From Chitinophagales bacterium (GTDB taxonomy: Bacteria > Bacteroidota > Bacteroidia > Chitinophagales > JADIYW01): a stretch of DNA of 6,734 bases. A program made the translations under genes and the position numbers. The first letter of the stretch is position 1, and every line of letters starts with the position of its first letter. The stretch lies in contig JADLAH010000238.1 in the NCBI GenBank assembly GCA_020848315.1, forward strand, positions 1 through 6,734, read 5' to 3'. The notes under the pieces are model-generated. The model was not told the DNA's origin. It was given only the letters and a program-made list of their open reading frames with translations, and ran no database searches. Below, one piece after another: positions 1 to 5,945 of this stretch.

Positions 1-1382
1 AGCTCATTTATTTTGGAATAATGATCGAGGATACCGCCATACATGCGCAGCAGTGCCTTTATAATCGGCACAAATTCGGAATGGGCTACTTCAAAACGAT
101 ATAGCGTCGGTTTGTCCACCCTGAATACTGCACGGGAGGGCATCCAAACGCCTTCCGAAAGCTGCATATAACCGGATTGCTCGAGAATTTTCAGGGCATT
201 CAGCGTGATGTTGGCATCGAGATTAAATGCCCTGCAGAAAGTTACAATATCAAACGGATAGCTCCGCATCTGTCCGCTGCCCACCGCCACTTCAAAATGA
301 TTGCAGAGTGCATTATACACGCGTTTGATAACGGCAGCAGCCGGAAATTTGAGTTCATTCTTTTCCTGCAGCGTGGCAATATCCGCGGCTGTATACAGCA
401 ACACGGCATAAGCCATGTGACCGTCGCGGCCTGCACGGCCCGCTTCCTGGTAATAAGCTTCCATACTGTCCGGCACATCCACATGAGCCACCCATCGCAC
501 ATCCGACTTATCAATCCCCATTCCGAAGGCATTGGTACAGACAATGACCTGAGTCTGCCGCTGCATCCAAGCTTCCTGCTTTTTGTTCCGCTCCGCGGCA
601 TTCAATCCTGCGTGATAGAAATCTGCGGAAATGCCATTTTTCTGCAGATACATCGCGAGCTCCCTGGTTTTGTTTCTGTTTCTGGCATAGACAATCCCGC
701 TGCCTTTCAGCTTACTGATTATCTCCATCAGTTTCGGGAACTTCGCCGCTTCCTGACGCACTACAAAACGGAGATTGGGTCTCGCAAATGACTTCTTAAA
801 AATAGCCGGCTTTTTCAATGCCAGTTTTGTCACAATATCCTCCTGTACTTCCGGCGTCGCCGAAGCAGTGAGCGCGAGTACGGGCACTTCGGGATGATGC
901 TTGCGTATCTCCGCAATTTCAAGATAAGGCGGCCTGAAATCATAACCCCACTGCGACACGCAATGCGCCTCATCCACCGCAATAAGATTCACTTTCATCC
1001 GCTTGAAACGCTCGATGAACAACTCCGTTTTCAGTCGCTCGGGCGATACATACAGCAGTTTGTAGTACCCGAACTGACAATTATCCAGAATCACGTCTAT
1101 TTCGTGATAAGTAAGTCCACTGAAAATAGCCGCCGCCCTGATATCTCTTTTTTTCAATTGTGCCACCTGGTCTTTCATCAGGGCTATGAGCGGCGACACA
1201 ACAATACAGATTCCCTCCTTTGCGAGTGCAGGAATCTGAAAGCAAAGTGACTTACCGCCGCCCGTCGGCAATAAACCGACAGTATCTCTGCCGCTCATCA
1301 CCGATGCGATAATTTCGGATTGCGGAGAGCGGAAAGCGGAATAGCCGAAGGTTTGCTGTAATATTTCGAGGGCGGTGCTCAC
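1..1382 (-). CDS. RecQ-family ATP-dependent DNA helicase (partial, C-terminus beyond left edge)
   Basis: This is a 3'-5' superfamily 2 DNA helicase for recombination and replication-fork repair in the cytoplasm. I translated 460 codons by hand. Visible motifs are the RecQ motif 0 region (F12-GYSAFRSPQ), Walker A TGGGKS (40-45), motif Ia SPLIALMKDQ (63-72), the Walker B box DEAHC (137-141) followed by the RecQ aromatic loop VSQWGYDFRPPY, motif III LTASATPE (171-178), motif IV near 230-243, motif V TNAFGMGID (283-291) and motif VI QEAGRAGRDG (312-321). The start is GTG at 1380-1382; an in-frame TGA lies two codons upstream, so no earlier start is possible. The roughly 140 residues after motif VI hold a winged-helix-like region but no CxxC pair, so the zinc site of E. 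coli RecQ is absent where expected. The family is certain. Which RecQ paralogue this is cannot be told. It is divergent from the phosphorylase gene. Confidence 0.95.
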   Translation of the reverse strand, partial: MSTALEILQQTFGYSAFRSPQSEIIASVMSGRDTVGLLPTGGGKSLCFQIPALAKEGICIVVSPLIALMKDQVAQLKKRDIRAAAIFSGLTYHEIDVILDNCQFGYYKLLYVSPERLKTELFIERFKRMKVNLIAVDEAHCVSQWGYDFRPPYLEIAEIRKHHPEVPVLALTASATPEVQEDIVTKLALKKPAIFKKSFARPNLRFVVRQEAAKFPKLMEIISKLKGSGIVYARNRNKTRELAMYLQKNGISADFYHAGLNAAERNKKQEAWMQRQTQVIVCTNAFGMGIDKSDVRWVAHVDVPDSMEAYYQEAGRAGRDGHMAYAVLLYTAADIATLQEKNELKFPAAAVIKRVYNALCNHFEVAVGSGQMRSYPFDIVTFCRAFNLDANITLNALKILEQSGYMQLSEGVWMPSRAVFRVDKPTLYRFEVAHSEFVPIIKALLRMYGGILDHYSKINE

Positions 1383-1386
1383 TGTT

Positions 1387-1394
1387 CAAAAATA
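1387..1394 (-). promoter_or_regulatory. Possible -7 promoter element for the helicase gene
   Basis: Read on the minus strand this is TATTTTTG, a full match to the Bacteroidota -7 consensus TAnnTTTG. It ends only four bases before the GTG start codon, so a transcript made from it would begin at or next to the start codon. No -33 TTTG element is found about 19-21 bases upstream. The match may be chance in AT-rich DNA. Confidence 0.3.
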
Positions 1395-1429
1395 CAACCT
1401 ATTCACAGGAATAAGTAGCTTCGGGACAA

Positions 1430-1449
1430 ATATTCTGTTGTATGAATAT
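1430..1449. repeat. Short AT-rich inverted repeat in the divergent promoter region
   Basis: Arms ATATTC (1430-1435) and GAATAT (1444-1449) are perfect reverse complements around an 8-base spacer. The position in a divergent promoter region would suit an operator, but 6-base AT-rich arms are expected by chance fairly often, and no regulator gene is adjacent. Confidence 0.25.
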
Positions 1450-1514
1450 CTTATCCGAAAACAAATGAGACTTATATTTCAGCAGAATGATTAACTTCGT
1501 TCAAAACAAAGTAT

Positions 1515-2384
1515 ATGTCATTAGAAGCGAGTGAACTCATCCTGAATCCGGACGGCAGTATTTATCACTTAAACCTGCTTCCGGAAGATATTTCCGATAC
1601 TGTTTTTCTGGTGGGCGACCCTGACAGAGTGGAAGAAGTCTCCAGATATTTTGACCGTATTGAGGTAAAAAAACAAAAACGCGAATTCGTCACCCACACC
1701 GGCTATATCGGAGATAAAAGGCTCACTTGTATTTCCAGCGGAATAGGAACGGATAATATCGATATTGTGCTGACGGAACTGGATGCACTGGTGAATATGG
1801 ACTTAAACACCCGCACACCAAAAAGTGAGCTGACATCATTGCACCTGATTCGCATCGGCACCTGCGGTTCGCTGCAGCACGACATTCCGGTGGACAGTTT
1901 CCTGGCCAGCGAATACGGCATTGGTCTGGATGGCTTGCTCGGATTTTACAATTTTGACATCACACCGGAAGAACACGATTTTCTGGCACCGATTATCCCC
2001 ATTGTACAGCACCTCGGCGTGCATCCCGTGGTGGTAAAAGGCTCCGATATGTTGCTCGATACAGTGGGCAAAGATATGCGCAAAGGAGTAACGCTCACCA
2101 ACTGCGGATTCTACGGACCACAGGGGCGCACCGTCCGCATCGCGCCGAAAGACAAATCCTATATTGACAAACTATCCGCACTGGTATTGCAGGGCGGCAG
2201 AAGATGTACTAACATGGAAATGGAGACATCCGCGATTTACGGGCTTAGTAAAATACTCGGACATCAGGCTTTATCCTGCAATGCCATTTTAGCGAACCGC
2301 GTGGATGGCACTTTCAGCGCTGATCCGCACAAGGCTACAGACCTGCTGATACGACATGTATTGGAAAAAGTTACCGCTTCCTGA
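1515..2384 (+). CDS. Nucleoside phosphorylase, uridine/purine phosphorylase (PNP_UDP) family
   Basis: This cytosolic enzyme of nucleoside salvage cleaves a (deoxy)ribonucleoside with phosphate to free base and (deoxy)ribose 1-phosphate. The 289-residue protein shows the family landmarks in order: the phosphate-binding loop GDPDRVEEV (34-42), SSGIGTDN (74-81), the second phosphate-binding strand RIGTCGS (113-119), PQGR (202-205), which corresponds to the base-binding Q-x-R of E. coli uridine phosphorylase, and the ribose-binding NMEMETSA (233-240) followed by NRV (261-263). The Q-x-R favours uridine over purines, but substrate cannot be fixed from sequence. It is about 35 residues longer than E. 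coli Udp; part of the excess is an insert near 94-109 before RIGTCGS. It is a lone plus-strand gene, divergent from the helicase and convergent with mqnA. The ATG start has an A-rich upstream but no Shine-Dalgarno sequence. It is too long and has the wrong motifs for futalosine hydrolase (MqnB), a distant relative. Confidence 0.9.
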   Translation: MSLEASELILNPDGSIYHLNLLPEDISDTVFLVGDPDRVEEVSRYFDRIEVKKQKREFVTHTGYIGDKRLTCISSGIGTDNIDIVLTELDALVNMDLNTRTPKSELTSLHLIRIGTCGSLQHDIPVDSFLASEYGIGLDGLLGFYNFDITPEEHDFLAPIIPIVQHLGVHPVVVKGSDMLLDTVGKDMRKGVTLTNCGFYGPQGRTVRIAPKDKSYIDKLSALVLQGGRRCTNMEMETSAIYGLSKILGHQALSCNAILANRVDGTFSADPHKATDLLIRHVLEKVTAS

Positions 2385-3149
2385 TTAGAAACAATACATC
2401 ACCTGTTTGTCGGGATGCAGTTTCCGCATGAACAATTCCAGTCCCTGCTGCAACTGTGGCGTCAGACTGTAATGAATGGTCTCCATGAAATATTTTTCCA
2501 CGGAAAAATAATCGGAATCCAGTTGTGCAAACTGACTGAATAATGCGGCTCTGTGGTCGAGGCCATATTGCAGCGACGCGGCAAATTCAGCCAGAAAACC
2601 GGACGGCAGCGTGCGACAGCTCACCCAGGCAGCAAATACGAAAGGTAGTCCTGTATGTAGTTTCCAGTGTTCCGCCAGGTCGTACACATAACTAAAGCGT
2701 TTGTGAAGATGTATGGCTCTGTCGCCAATGACAACGCCCGCCGTTTTACCACCGATTTCACTTTCATATCCCGGGAATGCATTCGCGAAAACGACTTCTT
2801 TTTTCCAGTATTCGCGGCACAGTATCTGCACTAACTGCACGGAAGTGCGCGACTGATAGTCGAGATAAATAGTCTCAATTTCTTCGAGGGGTACTTCTGA
2901 AAACAGGCATACCGTATCCACTTTTCCGTCAGCGCCGATGCAATAAGGCGCGACAATCTGCGGATTGGTGAGCAAAGGAATAACGGCCACCGGCACCAGT
3001 CCGATATCCACCTCACCGCTTATCAGCTTCTCGGCACACATCGCCGGAAAGTGCTGCACCAGATTAATATTCTGCAATAAGTCGGTATGTTCCAGTCCGT
3101 AAAGAAAGGGTTTGGTATTGAGATATGAAACGGCTGAAATGGTATGCAT
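2385..3149 (-). CDS. mqnA: Chorismate dehydratase MqnA (futalosine pathway of menaquinone synthesis)
   Basis: MqnA converts chorismate to 3-[(1-carboxyvinyl)oxy]benzoate, the first committed step of the futalosine route to menaquinone. It is a cytosolic protein with a periplasmic-binding-protein-like two-lobed fold. From the start chosen here it is 254 residues, usual for the family. Landmarks are the N-terminal strand and substrate loop SAVSYLNTKPF (5-15), GEVDIGLVPV (45-54), LDYQSRTS (96-103), the lobe-crossing IGDRA (141-145), and the region DLAEHWKLHTGLPFVFAAW (157-175) typical of MqnA. I chose the ATG at 3147-3149 because family members begin a few residues before the SAVSYLN strand. An in-frame ATG at 3168-3170 would add seven atypical residues (MPLKCTV) and sits inside a palindrome. 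It is the last gene of the minus-strand run, 30 bases after the phosphatase gene (9 with the longer start), and its stop abuts the phosphorylase stop. No other mqn gene is in the window. Confidence 0.92.
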   Translation of the reverse strand: MHTISAVSYLNTKPFLYGLEHTDLLQNINLVQHFPAMCAEKLISGEVDIGLVPVAVIPLLTNPQIVAPYCIGADGKVDTVCLFSEVPLEEIETIYLDYQSRTSVQLVQILCREYWKKEVVFANAFPGYESEIGGKTAGVVIGDRAIHLHKRFSYVYDLAEHWKLHTGLPFVFAAWVSCRTLPSGFLAEFAASLQYGLDHRAALFSQFAQLDSDYFSVEKYFMETIHYSLTPQLQQGLELFMRKLHPDKQVMYCF

Positions 3150-3162
3150 AACTGTACATTTT

Positions 3163-3177
3163 AACGGCATTGCCGTT
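3163..3177. repeat. Perfect 7-base-arm palindrome at the mqnA 5' end
   Basis: The sequence AACGGCA-T-TGCCGTT (plus strand) has perfect seven-base arms about a single central base. It lies between the phosphatase stop and the preferred mqnA start and covers the alternative upstream ATG at 3168-3170. As RNA it could form a short hairpin with a few unpaired loop bases; as DNA it could be a dimeric protein's half-site pair. No T-run follows it on the minus strand, so it does not read as an intrinsic terminator. Confidence 0.55.
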
Positions 3178-3179
3178 CA

Positions 3180-3812
3180 TTAGGAATGAGCAGAACCGGA
3201 ATTTGTATTCAGGTGAGAGATATCATTTTCCAGATCAAGGGAAAACTTGTTTCCATCAAAACGGAGGACATACAATCCGGTGTTCTGATGATCAAATTCA
3301 TCCATGGCAGAAACAGGCTTTTCCAGCAGCAGACACATCAGCACGCGCAATGTTCGTCCGTGTGTACAGACGAGCACCGACTGATGTTCCGACTGTTTGA
3401 TTTCTTCCACAAACGGAATCAGCCTGTCTGCCAGATCCTGAGCGCTTTCGCCGCCTTCAATCTTGATGGTCAGGTTTCCTTTCGCCCAACTTTCGATGAT
3501 ATCGTAATACTCTTTCTGTAAAGACTTATCGTGTTCCACCCCTTCGAAGATGCCCCAATCTATTTCATCAATATTCTCCCGGATTTCATGTGGGATATTT
3601 TTACTGATAAAATGTGCTACCGTCTGGTGCGTGCGTTTGAGTTTGGAAGTATAGACCACGTCAAAATCTACCGGATGGTATTTATCGAAGAATGCCTGTG
3701 CCTGCCTGCGGCCGGTTTCATTGAGGTCGGAATTAACGCCACGTCCCTGCACCACCTGCTTCACGTTAAAGTCTGTCTGTCCGTGACGAATAATATAGAT
3801 TGTTTTTTTCAT
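3180..3812 (-). CDS. Histidine phosphatase family protein (phosphoglycerate mutase-like), substrate unknown
   Basis: This is a 210-residue cytosolic member of the branch-1 histidine phosphatase superfamily, which includes phosphoglycerate mutases, alpha-ribazole phosphatase (CobC) and other small-molecule phosphatases. Catalysis uses a phosphohistidine in the N-terminal RHG triad (9-11, H10). The other expected residues are present: Arg60 in KLKRTHQT, the acid Glu83 in DEIDWGIFEG, GGES (120-123), and the second His151 in CTHGRTLR. The ATG at 3810-3812 is preferred: it begins MKKTIYIIRHG, the normal family beginning, and falls two bases after the cruF stop. A TTG three codons upstream would overlap cruF. 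There are no cobalamin genes nearby to support CobC, and it lacks the length of a glycolytic mutase (about 230-250 residues). Its place between cruF and mqnA suggests a role in, or simple co-expression with, isoprenoid or quinone metabolism; this is inference only. Confidence 0.88.
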   Translation of the reverse strand: MKKTIYIIRHGQTDFNVKQVVQGRGVNSDLNETGRRQAQAFFDKYHPVDFDVVYTSKLKRTHQTVAHFISKNIPHEIRENIDEIDWGIFEGVEHDKSLQKEYYDIIESWAKGNLTIKIEGGESAQDLADRLIPFVEEIKQSEHQSVLVCTHGRTLRVLMCLLLEKPVSAMDEFDHQNTGLYVLRFDGNKFSLDLENDISHLNTNSGSAHS

Positions 3813-3814
3813 GC

Positions 3815-4477
3815 CTACCAAAGGAAGTCTGTCAGCAAAAATACAAACAATATCAGCAAATAAGGAATGGCCATGCTATTTTGCGACTTGCTCATCCATA
3901 ACCTGTAGAAACTGTGTGTAATAAGTGATACCACAAACCATCCAATAAAATTATCCCATCCCGGATAATCCTGTCCTAGCCATACCCACAATTGATGTTT
4001 GACGGCAAAAAATTCCAGCAGCACATCGAGCAACACCATCATGGATGCACCGGTAATTACTTTCAACACTTCATTTCTTAGTCGTATCCGATTCACCACC
4101 AGGCCTGTGCAATATGTCAGCACTATCCAGTTGACACCGATAATCAGTGGTACTTCTATCACTTTCCAACCCAACCGTTGTGTGTAATAATAATCGCCGA
4201 ATAAATATCCCGTATGTACACCAATTGCCTCCGCCAGAAATCCGGTCAGGAATACAGCGACACAGAAAAGCAGGGCATATCGGGAAGCAAGATGATGGAA
4301 TAATGCCACAATAATGGCAGAAAGCAAGAGATTGAATACACTCAGCTGACTGAATACCGGCGCTGTTGCAGGTAGATTCAGGCCGACGACACCGACAATA
4401 TGAATGATAACGAGCTGAATCAGCACCGAGTTTTTATGTCGCTGCAGGAAGGCTCTTATGTTGTTTTCTTTTTTCAT
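3815..4477 (-). CDS. cruF: Carotenoid biosynthesis protein, CruF-type carotenoid 1,2-hydratase (integral membrane)
   Basis: The 220-residue hydrophobic protein matches the CruF/DUF422 carotenoid synthesis family. Characterised members add water across the 1,2 double bond of an acyclic psi end group, giving a tertiary 1-hydroxyl. I count about seven membrane segments (roughly 17-34, 46-64, 68-84, 108-130, 137-157, 174-192, 202-219). Conserved polar patches inside them are E83 and the following GVHTGYLFGDYYYT (86-99), EVPLIIGVNW (108-117), D150/E155 with HQLWVW (161-166), and PGWDNFIGWF (172-181). The ATG at 4475-4477 lies inside the end of the desaturase gene, giving a 44-base overlap. No other ATG occurs before the second half of the protein, so the overlap seems genuine, and translational coupling is likely. 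The stop TAG is two bases before the phosphatase ATG. Family assignment is firm. The exact substrate (gamma-carotene versus lycopene) is inferred. Confidence 0.82.
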   Translation of the reverse strand: MKKENNIRAFLQRHKNSVLIQLVIIHIVGVVGLNLPATAPVFSQLSVFNLLLSAIIVALFHHLASRYALLFCVAVFLTGFLAEAIGVHTGYLFGDYYYTQRLGWKVIEVPLIIGVNWIVLTYCTGLVVNRIRLRNEVLKVITGASMMVLLDVLLEFFAVKHQLWVWLGQDYPGWDNFIGWFVVSLITHSFYRLWMSKSQNSMAIPYLLILFVFLLTDFLW

Positions 4478-5945
4478 TATCCGATTGAATCAGGTCGGCG
4501 GTAATTTTTGCAGACAACAAACAGACCGGCACACCACCGCCGGGATGCACACTGCCGCCGCAAAAATACAAATCTTTTATGTCGGAAGAAAAATTGGGAT
4601 GACGCAAAAAGGAACTCATCACTTTATTGGAGCTGTTGCCGTACAATGCGCCCATATAGGACTGTGTTACTTCCCTGATTTTCTGCGGGTGATTCACCAC
4701 TTCCGTGGAGATGTAAGGACGGATATCCTCCCCGATCAGGCGGTTGATTTTTTCCGTCATGATATGTCTGTATTTTTCGACATATGCTTCCCAATCCTGT
4801 CCGCTATCGTGCGGTACGTTAATCAGCGTAAACCAGTTTTCTCCGTCCGGCGCGGCATGATCCGGATTTACTTTAGAACTGACAAAAATATAGACCGTAG
4901 GATCCTTGCTGATTTCCCCGCGGGAAATCGCCCTGAACTCCTGCTCGTAATCGGAAGAAAACAGGATATTGTGCACATCCAGTTGCGGGAATTTCTTTTT
5001 CATTCCCCAATAAAAAATAATCACAGAGGTCGATTTTTCCTGGCGTGTATATCTTACCGGTTCTTTGTGATGCGACAGCAATTTGCTGTAAGCAAAATTG
5101 ATATCCATATTGCAGACGATGGTGTCCGCACGGTAAACTGCACCGGCCACTTTTACACCCACCGCCTTTTTGTGTTGTACTACAATCTCATCAACAGTGG
5201 TGTTTAAATGAAACACCACGCCCATTTCCTGTGCCAGTTTATACAGATTCTGTGTGATGGAAGGCATGCCATCCTTCATGATGTATCCGCCGCGATTAAA
5301 TTCAGGATGCGCGATAATATTCAATACAGACGGCGCCTTATATGGATTGGAACCGTTATAGGTCGCATATCTGTCGAACAGTTGTACAATGCGTTTATCT
5401 TTGAATACCGATTCATTCTTTTTGTGAATCGTGCGGAATAATCCCATTTTCATCGGATTGGTAAAAAAGATATCCGCCGCATTCTGCGTGAGATAGGTAT
5501 TCCATCTGTGCAGAGATTTGCGTAAGAAAGTGTGTTCTGTCAGATCAAATATTTCATGCAGATATTGCAGATAAGAAAGTACCGTTTCCTTTTTCTCCTT
5601 TGTCTTTTCGGCTATTTCACCGGCCAGTTTATTTTTATCCGCATAGGCATTCAGGGTGGTACCATCTTCATAAAAATATTTTGTAATCGGATCGAGGCGG
5701 ATGTATTCATAATAATCGGACGGACGTTTGCCGCACAACTCAAACAACTCATCTACCAGTTCGGGAAAGGTAAGCAGAGACGCACCGAGTCCCCACTGAT
5801 AACCATCCTGTTTTATCCAAGACACTTTGCCACCTACGGTGGGATTGGATTCAAATACGGTGACCTGATATCCCTGCGCGGACAGCCGTATAGCAGCAGC
5901 GAGACCGGCAATACCCGCACCGATAACAATAACAGATTTCTTCAT
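4434..5945 (-). CDS. crtD: CrtI-superfamily carotenoid desaturase, best read as CrtD (1-hydroxycarotenoid 3,4-desaturase)
   Basis: This is a 503-residue, FAD-dependent, membrane-associated carotenoid desaturase. The N-terminal dinucleotide fold is clear: GAGIAG (9-14), acidic E32 closing the beta-alpha-beta unit, and VGGK (37-40). The C-terminal FAD/signature region is YFCGGSVHPGGGVPVC (460-475). Subfamily evidence favours CrtD over phytoene desaturase CrtI: the segment GASLLTFPELVDELFEL (54-70), DPITKYFYEDGTTLNAYAD (85-103) and especially RYATYNGSNPYKAP (192-205) resemble CrtD, whose Rhodobacter form has RYATYVG. The neighbouring CruF would supply its 1-hydroxy substrate. The motif GASLLT replaces the usual GPSLLT, a small departure near the active site. 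The start codon overlaps the crtB stop as TAATG, so the two are translationally coupled; the 3' end overlaps cruF by 44 bases. If it is CrtI instead, it would desaturate phytoene to lycopene. The superfamily is certain, the CrtD choice about 70 percent. Confidence 0.8.
   Translation of the reverse strand: MKKSVIVIGAGIAGLAAAIRLSAQGYQVTVFESNPTVGGKVSWIKQDGYQWGLGASLLTFPELVDELFELCGKRPSDYYEYIRLDPITKYFYEDGTTLNAYADKNKLAGEIAEKTKEKKETVLSYLQYLHEIFDLTEHTFLRKSLHRWNTYLTQNAADIFFTNPMKMGLFRTIHKKNESVFKDKRIVQLFDRYATYNGSNPYKAPSVLNIIAHPEFNRGGYIMKDGMPSITQNLYKLAQEMGVVFHLNTTVDEIVVQHKKAVGVKVAGAVYRADTIVCNMDINFAYSKLLSHHKEPVRYTRQEKSTSVIIFYWGMKKKFPQLDVHNILFSSDYEQEFRAISRGEISKDPTVYIFVSSKVNPDHAAPDGENWFTLINVPHDSGQDWEAYVEKYRHIMTEKINRLIGEDIRPYISTEVVNHPQKIREVTQSYMGALYGNSSNKVMSSFLRHPNFSSDIKDLYFCGGSVHPGGGVPVCLLSAKITADLIQSDNEKRKQHKSLPAAT

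Larger units (their letters stand above)
1383..1514. promoter_or_regulatory. Divergent intergenic region between the helicase and phosphorylase genes
   Basis: This AT-rich 132-base gap separates two genes transcribed away from each other, so it must carry both promoters. For the plus strand the best match to the Bacteroidota -7 consensus TAnnTTTG is TATATTTC at 1473-1480, one fixed position off, 34 bases before the phosphorylase ATG. No convincing -33 TTTG lies at the right distance. No Shine-Dalgarno sequence precedes the ATG at 1515; the bases before it are A-rich, as is common in this phylum. I see no RNA gene or riboswitch here. Confidence 0.6.

Noticed and set aside
177..1250. Plus-strand open frames opposite the helicase gene
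   Set aside because: The minus strand here encodes continuous, motif-complete RecQ sequence; the plus-strand frames show no family features.
1515..2384. The phosphorylase as futalosine hydrolase MqnB, since it neighbours mqnA
   Set aside because: MqnB belongs to the shorter nucleosidase branch of about 200-230 residues. This protein has 289 residues with phosphorylase-type GDPDR and Q-x-R features, and it is on the opposite strand.
3163..3177. The palindrome as an intrinsic terminator ending the carotenoid transcript before mqnA
   Set aside because: The stem is short, its loop is minimal, and no run of T follows on the minus strand.
3180..3821. A longer phosphatase starting at the TTG at 3819-3821
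   Set aside because: It would use a rare start codon overlapping the cruF stop and add only three residues. The ATG at 3810-3812 gives the standard MKK...RHG beginning.
3170..3863. Plus-strand open frames opposite the phosphatase gene
   Set aside because: They are antisense to an intact histidine phosphatase with all catalytic residues and have no protein-like features of their own.
4458..5207. A long plus-strand open frame of 249 codons opposite the desaturase gene
   Set aside because: It lies wholly antisense to crtD, has no recognisable motifs, and its composition is what the reverse complement of a conserved coding gene gives. It is a shadow frame.
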